Below, in pieces: positions 1 through 11,680 of a DNA stretch of 64,000 nt. Position numbers and translations under genes: made by a program. The stretch is from Acanthacorydalis orientalis. Taxonomy: Eukaryota; Arthropoda; Insecta; Megaloptera; Corydalidae. Within the stretch, counting starts at the first letter, position 1. The number at the start of each line of letters is the position of its first letter. Location: the NCBI GenBank assembly GCA_034766995.1, contig CM068314.1, positions 17,140,201 through 17,204,200 on the forward strand, given 5' to 3'. Under the pieces are notes generated by a model. That model had not been told where the DNA came from, searched no databases, and was given only the letters and a program-made list of their open reading frames with translations.

Positions 1-576
1 TATTTCATTTTTTGTACCTAAAACAATTATAAAATGTTCTTTTTGTTCAATAGTAATTATGATAAAAATCTGAAATAATTAGCACTTGTTAATAATTTTT
101 GTATCCTGTTCATTTATTATGTCTTTATATTACAGAGTGTAAGCCGTAAAATCATTTTAGTCATTCATAAAGTTAATTGTTTATAAAAAATGAATATTTA
201 ATATCTATTTTTCGAAACTATAAAATATTTAGAACTCATTTTAAATAAGTAGATCATGTTATACCATTTATTACTGATGATTGTCAGATATTCTTAATTT
301 ACATATATTTAAAAATTGTAATATGCTATATACGAAAGTGAGTCAAGCGTAAAATTAGTAATTTGTACTTAAAATGTATGTATTATTTTATTATAAATAT
401 TAACAAACTATAATTAATGTTTTATTGTCTTAAAATGATGTTTATTCAATATTTTAATTTCATAAATAAATAAAAATCGATATATAGTTAAAATTTTAAT
501 TAAATCGATAATATATCCTTAAATAGAGAAATGACATTATTATTTTCTGAATTCTATATATCGATATTATAATAGC
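1..576. other. AT-rich non-coding DNA
   Basis: No supported gene, RNA or repeat boundary is visible. The sequence is A/T-rich throughout, with only short chance open frames. Confidence 0.6.
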
Positions 577-825
577 TTGAGATATAACATTTTTACTCCA
601 CTACAAACCATGAATAATTGATGAAAATATTTAGTTATTGATTATTGATCATTTTGATGAATGCTCATGCGCATTTCTATGGAAATGCACAGGCATTTTC
701 AGAGTACTAAGTTATGGAGTCTTGTTAACCCTCTGAGAATAATGACATCACTTTCAAAATTCGCACCAGTAAAGATTTTTTATTAAAAAAATGTTTTGTA
801 ATGGAGTGAAAAACGTATTTTTGAA
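577..825. mobile_element. Palindromic MITE-like element, copy A
   Basis: About 249 bp with imperfect inverted ends. The left end has ACTCCACTACAAAC (595-608) and the right end has GTTTTGTAATGGAGTGAAAA (793-812), its approximate reverse complement. The centre is GC-elevated and includes TCAGAGTACTA (699-709) and CTCTGAGAATAATGACATC (731-749). The same order of motifs recurs at 18671-18847 and 40973-41303, which is the main reason to call a repeat family. No coding capacity is seen, so it would be non-autonomous. The superfamily is not assigned because no clean target-site duplication could be read. Boundaries are approximate. Confidence 0.5.
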
Positions 826-1079
826 GTTATGTAGTTTCAGTGCCAAAACTATTATTATGCCAAACTATTTAACAAATTCGTTCTGATTATATTTTTCCTA
901 TAAAATAACAAAATTTCAATAAATGAGTTAAGATTGTCCTTATGAGTTAACCTTAAATCACATGAAATTTTCGTCAAAAATAATGATATTGGTATCATAC
1001 CAACTACAATAAAATGTGGGACTTTATAAAATAATTACGTTGAAACATAATTGCTAAAGTGGTTTTATAGAGACATACT

Positions 1080-1082
<3 letters not shown>

Positions 1083-1155
<73 letters not shown>
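1083..1155. repeat. (TA)n microsatellite
   Basis: Uninterrupted 73-bp TA array. It abuts the GC-rich hairpin repeat that starts just downstream. Confidence 0.98.
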
Positions 1156-1157
<2 letters not shown>

Positions 1158-1238
1158 GCGATATTCGGGCGAACCAAGTCAGGGCTGAGTCCCCTGGAGG
1201 TCGATGAGCTTAGCAAGTAGGAGGCGAAGTTCCCTAGT
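1156..1238 (+). repeat. GC-rich hairpin repeat (family R1), short copy
   Basis: This short GC-rich block sits in AT-rich DNA and ends GGCGAAGTTCCCTAGT. It shares the linker 'gag-c-tag-aag-tag' and the terminal CCCTAGT with copies at 4434-4519, 33391-33632, 45298-45570 and, inverted, 63195-63262. A second GGG...CCC module (ggctgagtcccct) precedes it. It starts directly after a TA array, as the two long copies do. No coding potential is seen. Confidence 0.6.
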
Positions 1239-3129
1239 TTACATTTGAAATTAGTAATGACTAATTAAATTAAAATAAATGTTAAAAAGTTAATTAATCA
1301 ATTAATAGATAAAAATATGTATAGCGTCACATATTTGGTAGTAGGTTAGTGAATGTTAATAATTTTAAAATCTATTAGTTAATCATATTTCTTTAATAAT
1401 TCTGGATTTAAGATTTAGGTTTGTATATATTTTGTTGTCTTATTAAATGGAAATGGACTTTCTTATAATTTTATCCTCTTAGATTTATGAGGTTAATGAA
1501 AGCTTTTATGTATTCAAGTTAGTGGCGATTTTATTCTTATTTACATAATGAAAATATTTTAAATTTTGATATATATATATATGTATAATAAAAATAAAGA
1601 TTTTTTTATATAATACGTCGCCCATTACTAGTCAGCTTACTTTTTTTTAAGTAGAAAGAATTTTACTATATGTAAAGAATAATATTTCACAAAAGTTTAC
1701 CAATAATTTGAAAGCTATTACAAAACATTATCATTTTTTGTCGTATTGTTCTACTTGCTATAAACATCTTTGTTGACTTTCATCTCACTTTGTCGTTTTG
1801 TGTGTGCAACAGTCCATTTAGGATTATCATTTCTTTTTTGCGTCGTCTGAACATTGCCTTTGTTATACTTTCAACCCTAGAATATTTATATATCAGATTT
1901 ATTTTTTAAAAGCTTCGTACCAAAATTGTTTCTCTTTGTAATTTATATTTTCTTTATTATTTTGTAAAACGAATAACATTTTGCAATAAAGTGGTAAGTA
2001 TATAAAAGCGAGCAGTATCACCACTATATTACACATTTACGTAAAAATCTCATCAAATATTCTCATCGTTATTATTTTCCTTATATTGTTTATTTTGTTA
2101 CTTTAATCTACTTCTTTTGTATCATAAAAGCTTATAATATTAAACAATACAGATTGTTTAATCTCTGTGTATTACGATTATTGCATATTAATAAGAAATG
2201 AATTTCTTTTCTTTAAAATAGTCACAACATTTTTATTTCTTATATAAACTATGTATCAGAAGTAAGAAATGTATTATTTATAAATAAAGCATACTTATTT
2301 CTTTTTTAATGCTTTTTTTAAGACATGTATACATTTTACAATCATCAAAGTCTTTATAGAATGAACCTTTTTTAGAATCGTTCATAGATAAATATATATT
2401 TTGATACGAATTAAATATTAGTATTTAATTTTCAGGATTAATTACCTTATAATTCCAATAAAAAAATTAAATGATAAGTACGTTGATATATTTTTCGATT
2501 GAAAAAACGTGACATCTGTACGTTATAGTACAACATAAAATTAAAGTTCATGAGTCAAGGGAGAGCGGTTTTCTTTCATAGCCGGTAAAATTTATTATCA
2601 TTGTAAAAAGTTCGACGCGTATGAGTAATTTATAAGAAATGTTACCCTTTGCATAGGATGTAAAATGAATTGGATGCATTTTTAAATGTTATACGAAGAT
2701 TTTATAATTCTTTTAAAATATGCATATATAAACTATCAAATCATCCAATTTTACAATGCTATTACGATATTAAATATAGTCCATACGTTTCACATTATAT
2801 ACACTTTTATCTATTATTTAAAAGTGTAATTAAAATAAAATATCTTCTTCATGTCTTGTAAGTTGTAACCCAACTCTATTCGCTTCAATTTATTTAACCA
2901 GTTATAATAATTCTATATGTTTTTTAGAGCACGTCAACAAAAATATGTGAACGAAGTTTAAAAAAAATATCCATTATTATCGTTCGTAACTTATTATTTT
3001 ATAAGCTATAATTATTCTTATAATTAACTGTATTTATTTATTCATGAATTTATTGATTTGAATATGACAAGTTGTTATTTTCTATTGACGTTGGTATAAA
3101 CTATTTTTATTTAACTTAAATTAACTATA

Positions 3130-3134
<5 letters not shown>
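1239..3134. other. AT-rich non-coding DNA
   Basis: No gene supported. The only point of note is a TATA-box-like TATAAAAG at 2001-2008 followed by no open frame of note. The 63-codon frame at 2670-2861 has composition expected by chance. Confidence 0.55.
2001..2031 (+). promoter_or_regulatory. TATA-box-like sequence (weak)
   Basis: TATAAAAG lies in a slightly GC-richer patch (GCGAGCAG follows), with room for a start site about 25-30 bp downstream. In DNA this A/T-rich such a match is expected often, and no coding sequence follows. Low confidence. Confidence 0.15.

Positions 3135-3204
<70 letters not shown>
3135..3204. repeat. (TA)n microsatellite
   Basis: About 70 bp of uninterrupted TA, ending in TACATACATA. 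Confidence 0.98.
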
Positions 3205-3208
<4 letters not shown>

Positions 3209-4007
3209 CATAATAATATGGTCTAATTAAAAATAAATTTAAAAGTATAATTAATTTTATTGAGTTTAATTAAGTAGACGTAAAAAATAATTATTTTTGT
3301 TATAAATTGATATTTAAATATATGTGTATGTATTATATGAATATACAAAATACACTGATGTAATTGAATTAGTATTAAATGTTTTTAATTATTTTTTATT
3401 ACTTAATAAAATGTCTTTATAATTATGGCTTTTATATCTTTAGAAGTTCAGTATTCACTTTTCATTTTAGATGTTTTAAATTTAATCTTTATTTAATTAC
3501 TGACAAACAATTCAGAGTGAAAGATTTACTTTGTAAAAAATACATAGAATTCGATAAAGATTTTAATTAAATTAATACAGGAAATGGTTTTATAAACAAA
3601 TCATTTGAACACTTTCATTGTTATTTTGTATTGTTTATCTTATATTTTATTTGTTTTAAGATTTAATGTAGAAGTTATTTTATTTTGTTGATTCATATTT
3701 GTATATAGTTATTAAATTGTCAATCTAACTTATGTTAAAAATACATTATTTTTTTTGAAATGTACTCATTGTTGTGAAAATCTAGTTTTGTTAAAAAAGT
3801 ATAAATGTGTATATGCGAATTTTGTCAATTTAATTGCCGGATTGGCATAATGAAAAAAAAACGTAATTTAACTAACACGGAAAATGTTTAATATTTATGC
3901 AAAGTAATCTTTATTTACTTTAATACACTTACAACGTTCTAAAAGTTTTGAAAAGAGTCAGCAAACATGTTCGAAAAAACTGCGTTCAATTCGGCGATTA
4001 TATTTTT
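3205..4007. other. AT-rich non-coding DNA
   Basis: No feature supported. A 63-codon frame at 3379-3570 is rich in Phe, Leu, Tyr and Lys, as random AT-rich DNA would be. Confidence 0.55.
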
Positions 4008-4210
4008 CTTAATATCTTCTTTGTACAAAAATTTCCATAAAAGATTTTATTTTTATTTTTCGCGTAGACAATCTCCTTTCAACTTCGCTTTCTCAGCTAT
4101 ACTTTACAAGTAGCACGTTAACCATTTCCATTCTCGATTATCACTGATTGGTTGATGGATAGCGCGTGGCCTCTGTTCTTATTGGTTGACGTCAGTCACT
4201 TTTATGTAGT
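4008..4210 (+). repeat. Dispersed repeat (family R2), copy 1
   Basis: A GC-elevated segment. Its core TAGCACGTTAACCATTTC (4111-4128) recurs inverted at 63590-63607. Similarity between the two places spreads outward: CTTAATAT and GTAGAC blocks on the left, and C-GAT-AT-C-GAT on the right. This makes a shared repeat of roughly 150-200 bp likely. The right part holds two inverted CCAAT boxes and a CRE. No coding frame of note. The element type is unknown; both ends are estimates. Confidence 0.5.
4146..4194 (+). promoter_or_regulatory. CCAAT-box pair and CRE cluster
   Basis: Two copies of ATTGGTTGA (inverted CCAAT) lie 34 bp apart, at 4147 and 4181. The second runs into the full palindromic CRE TGACGTCA (4187-4194). 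CCAAT boxes bind NF-Y and CRE binds CREB/ATF-type factors in animals. The combination is uncommon in AT-rich DNA and promoter-like, although no transcript or open frame is visible downstream. Confidence 0.35.
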
Positions 4211-4433
4211 ATTCTTACGGTATACAACGAAAGAGGTTTATACGATTTCAATGTAAAACTGATGACATTTATTCATAATATAGTATTCACTGAAGCGTTA
4301 GCAAAAAAATTGTCACACATTACAATATTATATTTTGTTGTTAATTTTTATAAACTTTTCCAATAAAAACTTTACGACTTATATTTTACGCAGGTTATTT
4401 GTGTGTATAATTTGTTAATATCTGTTATTTGTT

Positions 4434-4519
4434 GGGGTAGAGCGAACGTCATCGAAAGGGGGGGCGAAGCCCCCCGGTGATTGGCGAGCATAGTGAGTAT
4501 AGGGCAGAGCACCCTAGTT
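4434..4519 (+). repeat. GC-rich hairpin repeat (family R1), double-hairpin copy
   Basis: A run of seven G, then CGAAG, then six C (4458-4475) can fold on itself. It is followed by the linker GGTGATTGGCGAGCATAGTG and a second G/C module ending CCCTAGTT (4512-4519). This copy shows the two-module layout most clearly. Unlike other copies it does not directly abut a TA array. Confidence 0.6.
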
Positions 4520-4913
4520 CTTTAAATAAATATTTTTTTTTTCGATGTAAATTAATTTAATTTAATATTGTGACAATATTGATTGTGTACAATACGGTCT
4601 TTCTATATTATATTTTCGTATTTACTATACCTATTATATGACTTAAATCTTTCTTTAATATCTAAAAGCTTATGTACATATTTATAACTGTCGAACTATC
4701 TGTTTGTATTGAATAATGATTAATCTACATTAATAATAATTTCAATCGTGTCTTTGATTACATGAATCATTTATTATAATAAAATTTCAATCTTTTGCTT
4801 AAAAAATTCAACGATATTAAATGAAAAATATCCATTAAGTTTGACAATAGCTGCTAGTTAATTATTTGCCATATTTTGACATTATTTTCCTTTGAATGAA
4901 CTTGTATTTGATG

Positions 4914-4926
<13 letters not shown>
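4520..4926. other. AT-rich non-coding DNA
   Basis: Nothing supported. Confidence 0.55.

Positions 4927-4988
<62 letters not shown>
4927..4988. repeat. (TA)n microsatellite
   Basis: About 62 bp. Overlapping open frames here read Tyr-Ile repeats and are not genes. Confidence 0.98.
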
Positions 4989-4991
<3 letters not shown>

Positions 4992-5275
4992 TATATGTAT
5001 ATACTTTCATACCAATACAGATGTGTATAGGAATGTATATAAACGAATGTACATGTGCTTATGTTTTAAAAATATATATATGTTCATAATCGCATTGTTT
5101 CGTAAATCTCCTATTTATTATATATTTATTTTACGAGTTTAACAAAATAATACATTTTGCTGATATCATCATATAAGTATTTTTTTTATCTTTTTGTAAC
5201 AATTGGTAAATATATTTTTCTCGCTTAACATTGAGAAGAAATTTACGTTTTCAGCGTGTACATACATATATAGAT

Positions 5276-5289
5276 ACACACACACACAT

Positions 5290-5324
<35 letters not shown>

Positions 5325-5325
5325 A
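5276..5325. repeat. Self-complementary compound microsatellite (CA)n(TA)n(TG)n
   Basis: An ACACACAC tract, a TA array of about 20 bp and a GTGTGTGT tract follow in this order, so the whole unit is its own reverse complement and can form a cruciform or RNA hairpin. Confidence 0.9.
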
Positions 5326-5509
5326 TGTTGTGTAATATTTAGTTTCTTCTTGAAAATTTACTCTTCAATGATTCCATTCTCTCTCATTTAGGAGCCACGT
5401 GTTTTATTTTTATTTGAAAATTGATATTTTTTATCGTATTCAGTTTTTATATTGTATTCTTTTTATCAGCAAGGGTTTATAAATATTGACAATAAAAAGG
5501 AAAAGAAAT

Positions 5510-5518
<9 letters not shown>

Positions 5519-5562
<44 letters not shown>
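5519..5562. repeat. (TA)n microsatellite
   Basis: About 44 bp of TA. Confidence 0.97.
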
Positions 5563-5565
<3 letters not shown>

Positions 5566-7666
5566 TTATATAAGTTTATAAATTCAAATTAACAGTAATT
5601 AATTTCAAATTCAACTTAATGTCAGACTTTAATTTAAAAAGTATTCAAGTAATATGGTATATTTTATTGATTGCTTGAAAATCTTATTACATTTTTGTTA
5701 TAATAATTCTAAAAGTAATTATTTATTTTTTAAATATATATTGTGTGAATTATTTTCTAATCGCTGTTTTTCGATTAATGTTGTAATTAATTTTTGTGTA
5801 GAAATTAAAAAAAATATGCTGGTATAAATGATTAATTATGTTTGCAGGCATAGTAAAATAATTTTTATTGAATCATTTTGTATACAAAAAAATCGATTGT
5901 GTTTATGTGTATATGTTTATTCATTTTTAGTTTTCAACATTAATGGAAAGTTTAAATTATTATTAATAATTTTGTAAAAGGATTTTTAAAAAAATATTTT
6001 TTTAATAAAACGAATATTAGTTTATGTATAGAAAATAATATTCAACGGTAAGGTGAAATTTTTGTCAAGAATTTTTAAAAACTATTTAAAGGATAAATCG
6101 ATTTAAAGAAATAAAAATAATGTAGTATTTTATATGACTAGAAGAAAATCTTTGTATTATTTTGAAAAAATATTAAAATCAATACTCAAATTTAAAACGA
6201 GTAAAAAATAGATTTGTACACGTTTAAAATGTAGCATCTTTTGGCACAATAGCAATAAGTTTCATAGAAATCGTTTTGTAACATTTATTTACTTGTCTTT
6301 TTCTTTTTTTTTTTAATTTGAAATGTATTGTAAAACCCTGATATATACAATTTGTGCAGCAACTTTATTGCTTGAAACCATTACAGAAGAGACAGACGCT
6401 TTCAAAATCAATAACAGTTTTGTAAGAGCCTGTATTGTGAAGTCTTGAGAGAAATAAATTATATTATTTCTCCAACACAGATACTCTTGTATCTTTTTTA
6501 TACTGGCATTATAGTTTACAAACTAAAAATAAAGCATGCCACAAAGATGAAAATATACTACTAAAGTTTTCTTTAAACTATGTTTTAAAATATTTATTAC
6601 ATTTTTCTATTAAATTATATGAAATATTGACTAAATGTATTAAAATATAAATAACGAAATGGATGTGTTTGTGTATATATTGTGTATTTAGTCTTTTATC
6701 CATGAAATAAATTAACAAATTTCCAACAAGACTCTAAAGATAATTGTATTGACTCGTTTTGATGTTGTGTATTTACAGAATATGGAAAATAATTTGAAGA
6801 ATTTAAATATAAGAAAATGTATTGTATTAATTTATCATTTGAATATAATGATTTGTAACATTAATGTTTCATGTTATAAACGATTTAATTATGGATTTGC
6901 TTTCATTAATTCTATTATATTTTAATTCTTTCTAGAATTCCTTTTGTTGATAATTGTTCCCTAAATTTTAAGAAGATTATCAATAAACGAATTAGTACTT
7001 TATAATAATATACATTTTACTAATCGATCAAAGAATTTGAAAGCATCAAAGAAAAAAGTACATTCGAAATAAATCCCATAAAAATTGTTCTCTTTACACT
7101 GCCATATTCTCGTTTAATAATATTGTAGACAATATGTTAGCTTTTTTTTAATTTAGCAAAGCAACGCTTGTGTTTTATTGAAATTCTCAAAACAAAAGTA
7201 TGCTTCTGTGATCACAGGAACATTTTTAAATTGGTCGAAATGTATATTTTTACATAAAGTAAGCACATGTTTATTAATCGGCGTAGTTAGCATATATTTT
7301 TCTTTTGAATTGCAAAAGAGCTTTTTCTTTGCTTGACAGTATTTTAAAAGGAATAAACTGGCAAAGCTTTAACAAGGTTGCTTTATGTTATTTTTGTTGA
7401 GTTTATGCTACTGTTTCAACTTAAACGATACTGAACGTTGTACGGTGGGCGTTAGGTAGTTACATTGTTTTAATAGTTTTGTTTTCATAAAATGTTCCAA
7501 ATATATACTTGTCAGTATCGTAAAAGGAAATGTTCGTTTTAGTTTTTTTTTTTATTATATTGGCATTACCAAAATTTGGTTTTATATATTTTTTATACCA
7601 CAAAATTACAAGTAGTATAACTTATTTGCTTCTACAACTCTACTTTCTGATTTATGTGCATTCGGT

Positions 7667-7670
<4 letters not shown>
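5563..7670. other. AT-rich non-coding DNA
   Basis: About 2.1 kb without a supported gene or repeat. Poly-A and poly-T runs only. Confidence 0.55.

Positions 7671-7740
<70 letters not shown>
7671..7740. repeat. (TA)n microsatellite
   Basis: 70 bp of TA with no interruption. Confidence 0.98.
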
Positions 7741-7742
<2 letters not shown>

Positions 7743-8104
7743 TGATACAGTAATAATTACGAAACTGTAATGTCATAGTGAAGTTCAGCACGAAAATTAA
7801 TATTTTAAATGTTTACTTTGATTTAATTATAGAAAAAAATGAAATCAGTTTGATTGTACTATACATTCGTTTTAGAATACCCTATTTTTATTTCCAAAGT
7901 AGAAATGTTTGTATTAAACAAATTAAATTTTTCCTTTTCATAGAATTATATTTGAGTCCTTGTTTCATCAAGATATAGTGGGTCACTAATCATATTTTCT
8001 TTATAAATGTGATGTATCAACTACTATTATTGTTTCTAATTTTGATATTAATATGGGGATCTGAAAATAAAGACAGGATGAAAAATATTTTTTAATTTTT
8101 CTGA

Positions 8105-8142
<38 letters not shown>

Positions 8143-9930
8143 TTGGCAAGTACACACATGTACATTTTGCATTTGCTAGGCATTTATTTATATTTTTATG
8201 TACCTAAAGTGAGTATACAATTTCATAGCATGTCTGTAAAACTTGTTTAATAAGTGTACGTACAGATAAATTTAAATATATTTTAAAAACCGTACATACA
8301 AAATTTGAAATGCACTTTGTATCTACACAAACAACAGCTTTTATCTGTTTTAATGGCATATTATATGTGTGTCGCTTTGAAACATTCTGCAAAGAATATT
8401 GTTACTCTATTTTTAGAACTCAAGATATGATTTATTGTTTAGATGGATGTTGGGAATAAAATTTCTATTATGATTTATTACGAAATTTCCAGCATTTCAA
8501 GGAAATAATAAAAAAATGTAAAGAACAAAACAATAAAATTGTATAACTCAATAGAGAAAGCGAATTATAAGTCAATTTTGTTAGGTATTGTGTCTGAACT
8601 TTTATATTTGTTCGATTTTATGTAGTTGTATTTCTACAATGTTATATTTGTGTTTATTCATTTCAAAGAATATTTCAGTAGTTTTTAATAATGAATTTTA
8701 TGAAAATATGAAAGTTATTATATTTTTGGTATAATAAAAATATCTTAATAAAGTATGTTGCCACTGTTCAAAAAATGTAATTTATTTTCCAACAAAAAAA
8801 ATATAAATACACTCGTACATTTATACTGAATAGATATTTGAAAAGAACGATTCGAAATCGTAACTCACTTGTGAATGTTCAGATCGATATACTGAATATT
8901 TCAATGTAATAAATTTATATTTCTTAACACATTTTTAAAATTATATATAAAAAAGCACAGTATTAGTTTATATTAATTTTTGTGTTTTTTTTTTTTTTTA
9001 GTTTCATTACATTTTACTAGAAGTGATCAGAAAAAACATAAATAAATAAGATATAATTAAAGAGTACTTTAGCAGAACTTTTCATCTCTTGAAAATACAT
9101 TTTAAAATAAAAGCTTCAATATGTGTATATATATACGTATGAATGTATACTTTTAGTATAATAAAACAGTAAAGTTAATAGCTTTCGCTAAAAATATATT
9201 TAGGAGAATTAATATCAGTATAGAATATTCACTTATTTTTTAACAAATTATGTTAACGACAATCAATAACTTTCGAATTTTATCGTTAAGAATAAAGATG
9301 ATGTCAGAACAAATCGCATTATATTTTCTACATACTTGTTTTCTCGAACGAAATGATATTGAAAACAAAATTTATGACATTATAGGATTTAATATTGCTG
9401 TGCTTTCGGAAAAGTTTCTCAAGACCATATTTCAATACTTTTGATTGATTCATTTCTTTCTCGACAATAAAAGTTTCAATAAAGTCTGACAGGATTTGAT
9501 TTAGGTACTTCCATTATATCTTTGTAAACTCACTGAACAGTATTGAATAGGTATTAAATGTTGCCTTCTTTTTTTTCGATTGGAATATTTCAAATAGTGC
9601 TTGTTTTTTTTTATTATCCATAAAAATAATTCAACTTTTACTCTTGACATTAAATAGAATTATTTTGTCTGTAAATAGGCTTGAATACGAACATATATAT
9701 TTTTCTTTTTTCAACAATTATATGTATATATATATGTATGTATGTATGTATGTATGGATGTGTATTTATCTTTTTTATTTATATTTTTGCCAATTTTTAA
9801 AAACATACAATATATATGAAAATCTATATCATCTATGTTTATATCAACTGTGAAATATAATCAAATCTGTAGTTAAAATTTAAAATAAAAGTAACCTATA
9901 AATATTAATTGTAACATATTAAGTCTAATA

Positions 9931-9933
<3 letters not shown>
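7741..9933. other. AT-rich non-coding DNA with a short TA array
   Basis: A TA array of about 30 bp lies at 8109-8138, a TATG tetranucleotide run at 9732-9756 and a T-run near 8986. The 64-codon frame at 9250-9444 has no recognisable domain and AT-driven composition. No gene supported. Confidence 0.55.

Positions 9934-9991
<58 letters not shown>
9934..9991. repeat. (TA)n microsatellite
   Basis: 58 bp of TA. Confidence 0.98.
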
Positions 9992-9998
<7 letters not shown>

Positions 9999-10284
9999 GT
10001 TACTTTCATATATGATTGCTGTCAAAATGATGTTCTACTATAATACAAAAAATATTTATTATATTCATTTTTATGTTAAAAATTAAATTTAGGTCAAGGC
10101 ATTTCGTTCGTTTTATATATCGATTTCAATTACTGTAAAAGTTTTCGTTTCTTTTATTAGCCATTAATTTTAACTTGAACATTAGAATATCGTTGTATGC
10201 TTATGCTTATGTAATAACAACAAAAAGTTGTAAATTTTAGTTTGTACGTAAATAAACTTAAAATTGATAAAATATTGCAAAAGT

Positions 10285-10475
10285 TTTCAAGACGAAAATT
10301 GCACCCATGCATAATTCATGGCAGCTCTCACTACATACAAGCGACCATCGCAGCCTTGTTGAATACGAAACACACTGATGGAACTTTTGGCTATGTAAAT
10401 ATTCGGCGTAAGGAGACCAGTAAGGAGTGTAGTGGTATGAGTTGTCAGAGAACACGTCAGCCTTTTATTTAAAGG
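10285..10475. other. GC-elevated island, unassigned
   Basis: This segment is clearly less A/T-rich than its surroundings and is open in three overlapping frames: 76 codons on plus from 10242, 65 and 71 codons on minus. Neither strand gives a protein I recognise. The plus frame is followed by AAAG|GTAAAG at about 10471, which matches a splice donor. It may be an exon, a decayed repeat or a regulatory island; the sequence does not decide. Confidence 0.3.
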
Positions 10476-10661
10476 TAAAGTTTGATATAAGGTCATATTC
10501 AAAATATGGGTTAGGTGTTGTGAATTGAATCGGCAAAAATAATTTCATTTATAGAGAATCATAAATTTAAAATTGTTTTTTTCTTATTTGTAATTTTGCC
10601 AATTGTTAGTATTTATTAAGAATCTTATTATTCTCTTTTTTTGTTTCAAATATTTTATATA

Positions 10662-10664
<3 letters not shown>

Positions 10665-10700
<36 letters not shown>

Positions 10701-10740
10701 ATATATATGCACACACACACATATGTGTGTATTATATGTG
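10665..10740. repeat. (TA)n with (CA)/(TG) edge
   Basis: A 31-bp TA array is followed by ACACACACAC, ATATGTGTGT and GTGTAT, so part of the unit is self-complementary. Confidence 0.9.
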
Positions 10741-11469
10741 TATATTTAAAAATCAATAATTCTTGAAACCATATAAAGAGAGTATTTAGGTCACGCTTTA
10801 ATTATGAGAGTAGTAATTATAAATTTAATATATGGAGGGTTGTTTGGTAAAAAGTATTTTATTGAAAATATAATTATTTTATTAATGAAACAATATGTGA
10901 ACTGACATATAAGTATTATACTTTGTCAATTATAATAATTATTGAACTGGAATTACTTTCTATAGATTAGATTAATATGCAAATTAGAATAAGCTGTAAT
11001 AAGTATTGAATCTTTGCCATTGTGAGTTTTATTGTTAATTATGTCATATTTGATTAAATACAGTATCAGTGTTGTTTGTAACATTTACATTATATAATAT
11101 ACTAAAGTGGTATACTTAAAAAATACTGGACATGTATGTAATTATAATTGTATACGAACTCTTCACGTCAATGTTTGTAAGTTTTTTATATTATTATTTT
11201 GTTTTCGCAGCACATATATCAATTTATTATCTCTAAGTCATTTATAAAATAAGATGGTTGTGTTTTTGATAATTATATTATTTTTCCAAAACAAAAAGCT
11301 TATGAATATTGTCGTGTTTTTCACACGCAGACATGCCCAAAAAGTATTTTTATATATATTTTTTTGTAAGTACGCCAGTTTAATTATTAATGATAGAAAA
11401 TAGAAAAAAACGTTTTTAAAATCTGCTTGCTTTAATTTTAAATTCAATCAAAGTAGGATTATGTTATAC
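10741..11469. other. AT-rich non-coding DNA
   Basis: No feature supported. A minus-strand frame of 69 codons at 11238-11447 is Lys/Phe/Ile-rich and unconvincing. Confidence 0.55.
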
Positions 11470-11680
11470 AAACTATATTTTTAGACCATCAACTTTAAAA
11501 CGTTGGGTGAGACTATTTGTTTTACTTGATAGAAGTTCAAATCCCTCGTAAAATCTGTAAAGGATCCCTAACCGTTATTATTTGATAATGAAATGAAGAG
11601 GCGACACAGCTTGCAGTGCATCCAACCCAATATACTTTACCTGTTGATCACTCGGTTGGTTTTCTGGCCATTATTTTAGT
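11470..11680 (+). repeat. Possible SINE-like remnant
   Basis: A GC-elevated segment holding AGTTCAAATCC (11534-11544), a near match to the RNA polymerase III B box (GGTTCRANTCC). The following ~130 bp are GC-elevated with a complex sequence (CTTGCAGTGCATCCAACCC). No matching A box is seen at the usual spacing, so a tRNA-derived SINE is only a suggestion. Confidence 0.25.

Noticed and set aside
1004..1216. Tyr-Ile-rich open frames overlapping TA arrays (also at 4892, 7530, 16449, 27709, 36143, 36810, 46510, 51240, 58636 and others)
   Set aside because: They are translations of (TA)n microsatellites; no start context, domain or unique sequence supports a gene.
9250..9444. 64-codon plus-strand frame without TA repeats
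   Set aside because: No domain, no GC shift and no splice or promoter context; cannot be distinguished from chance.
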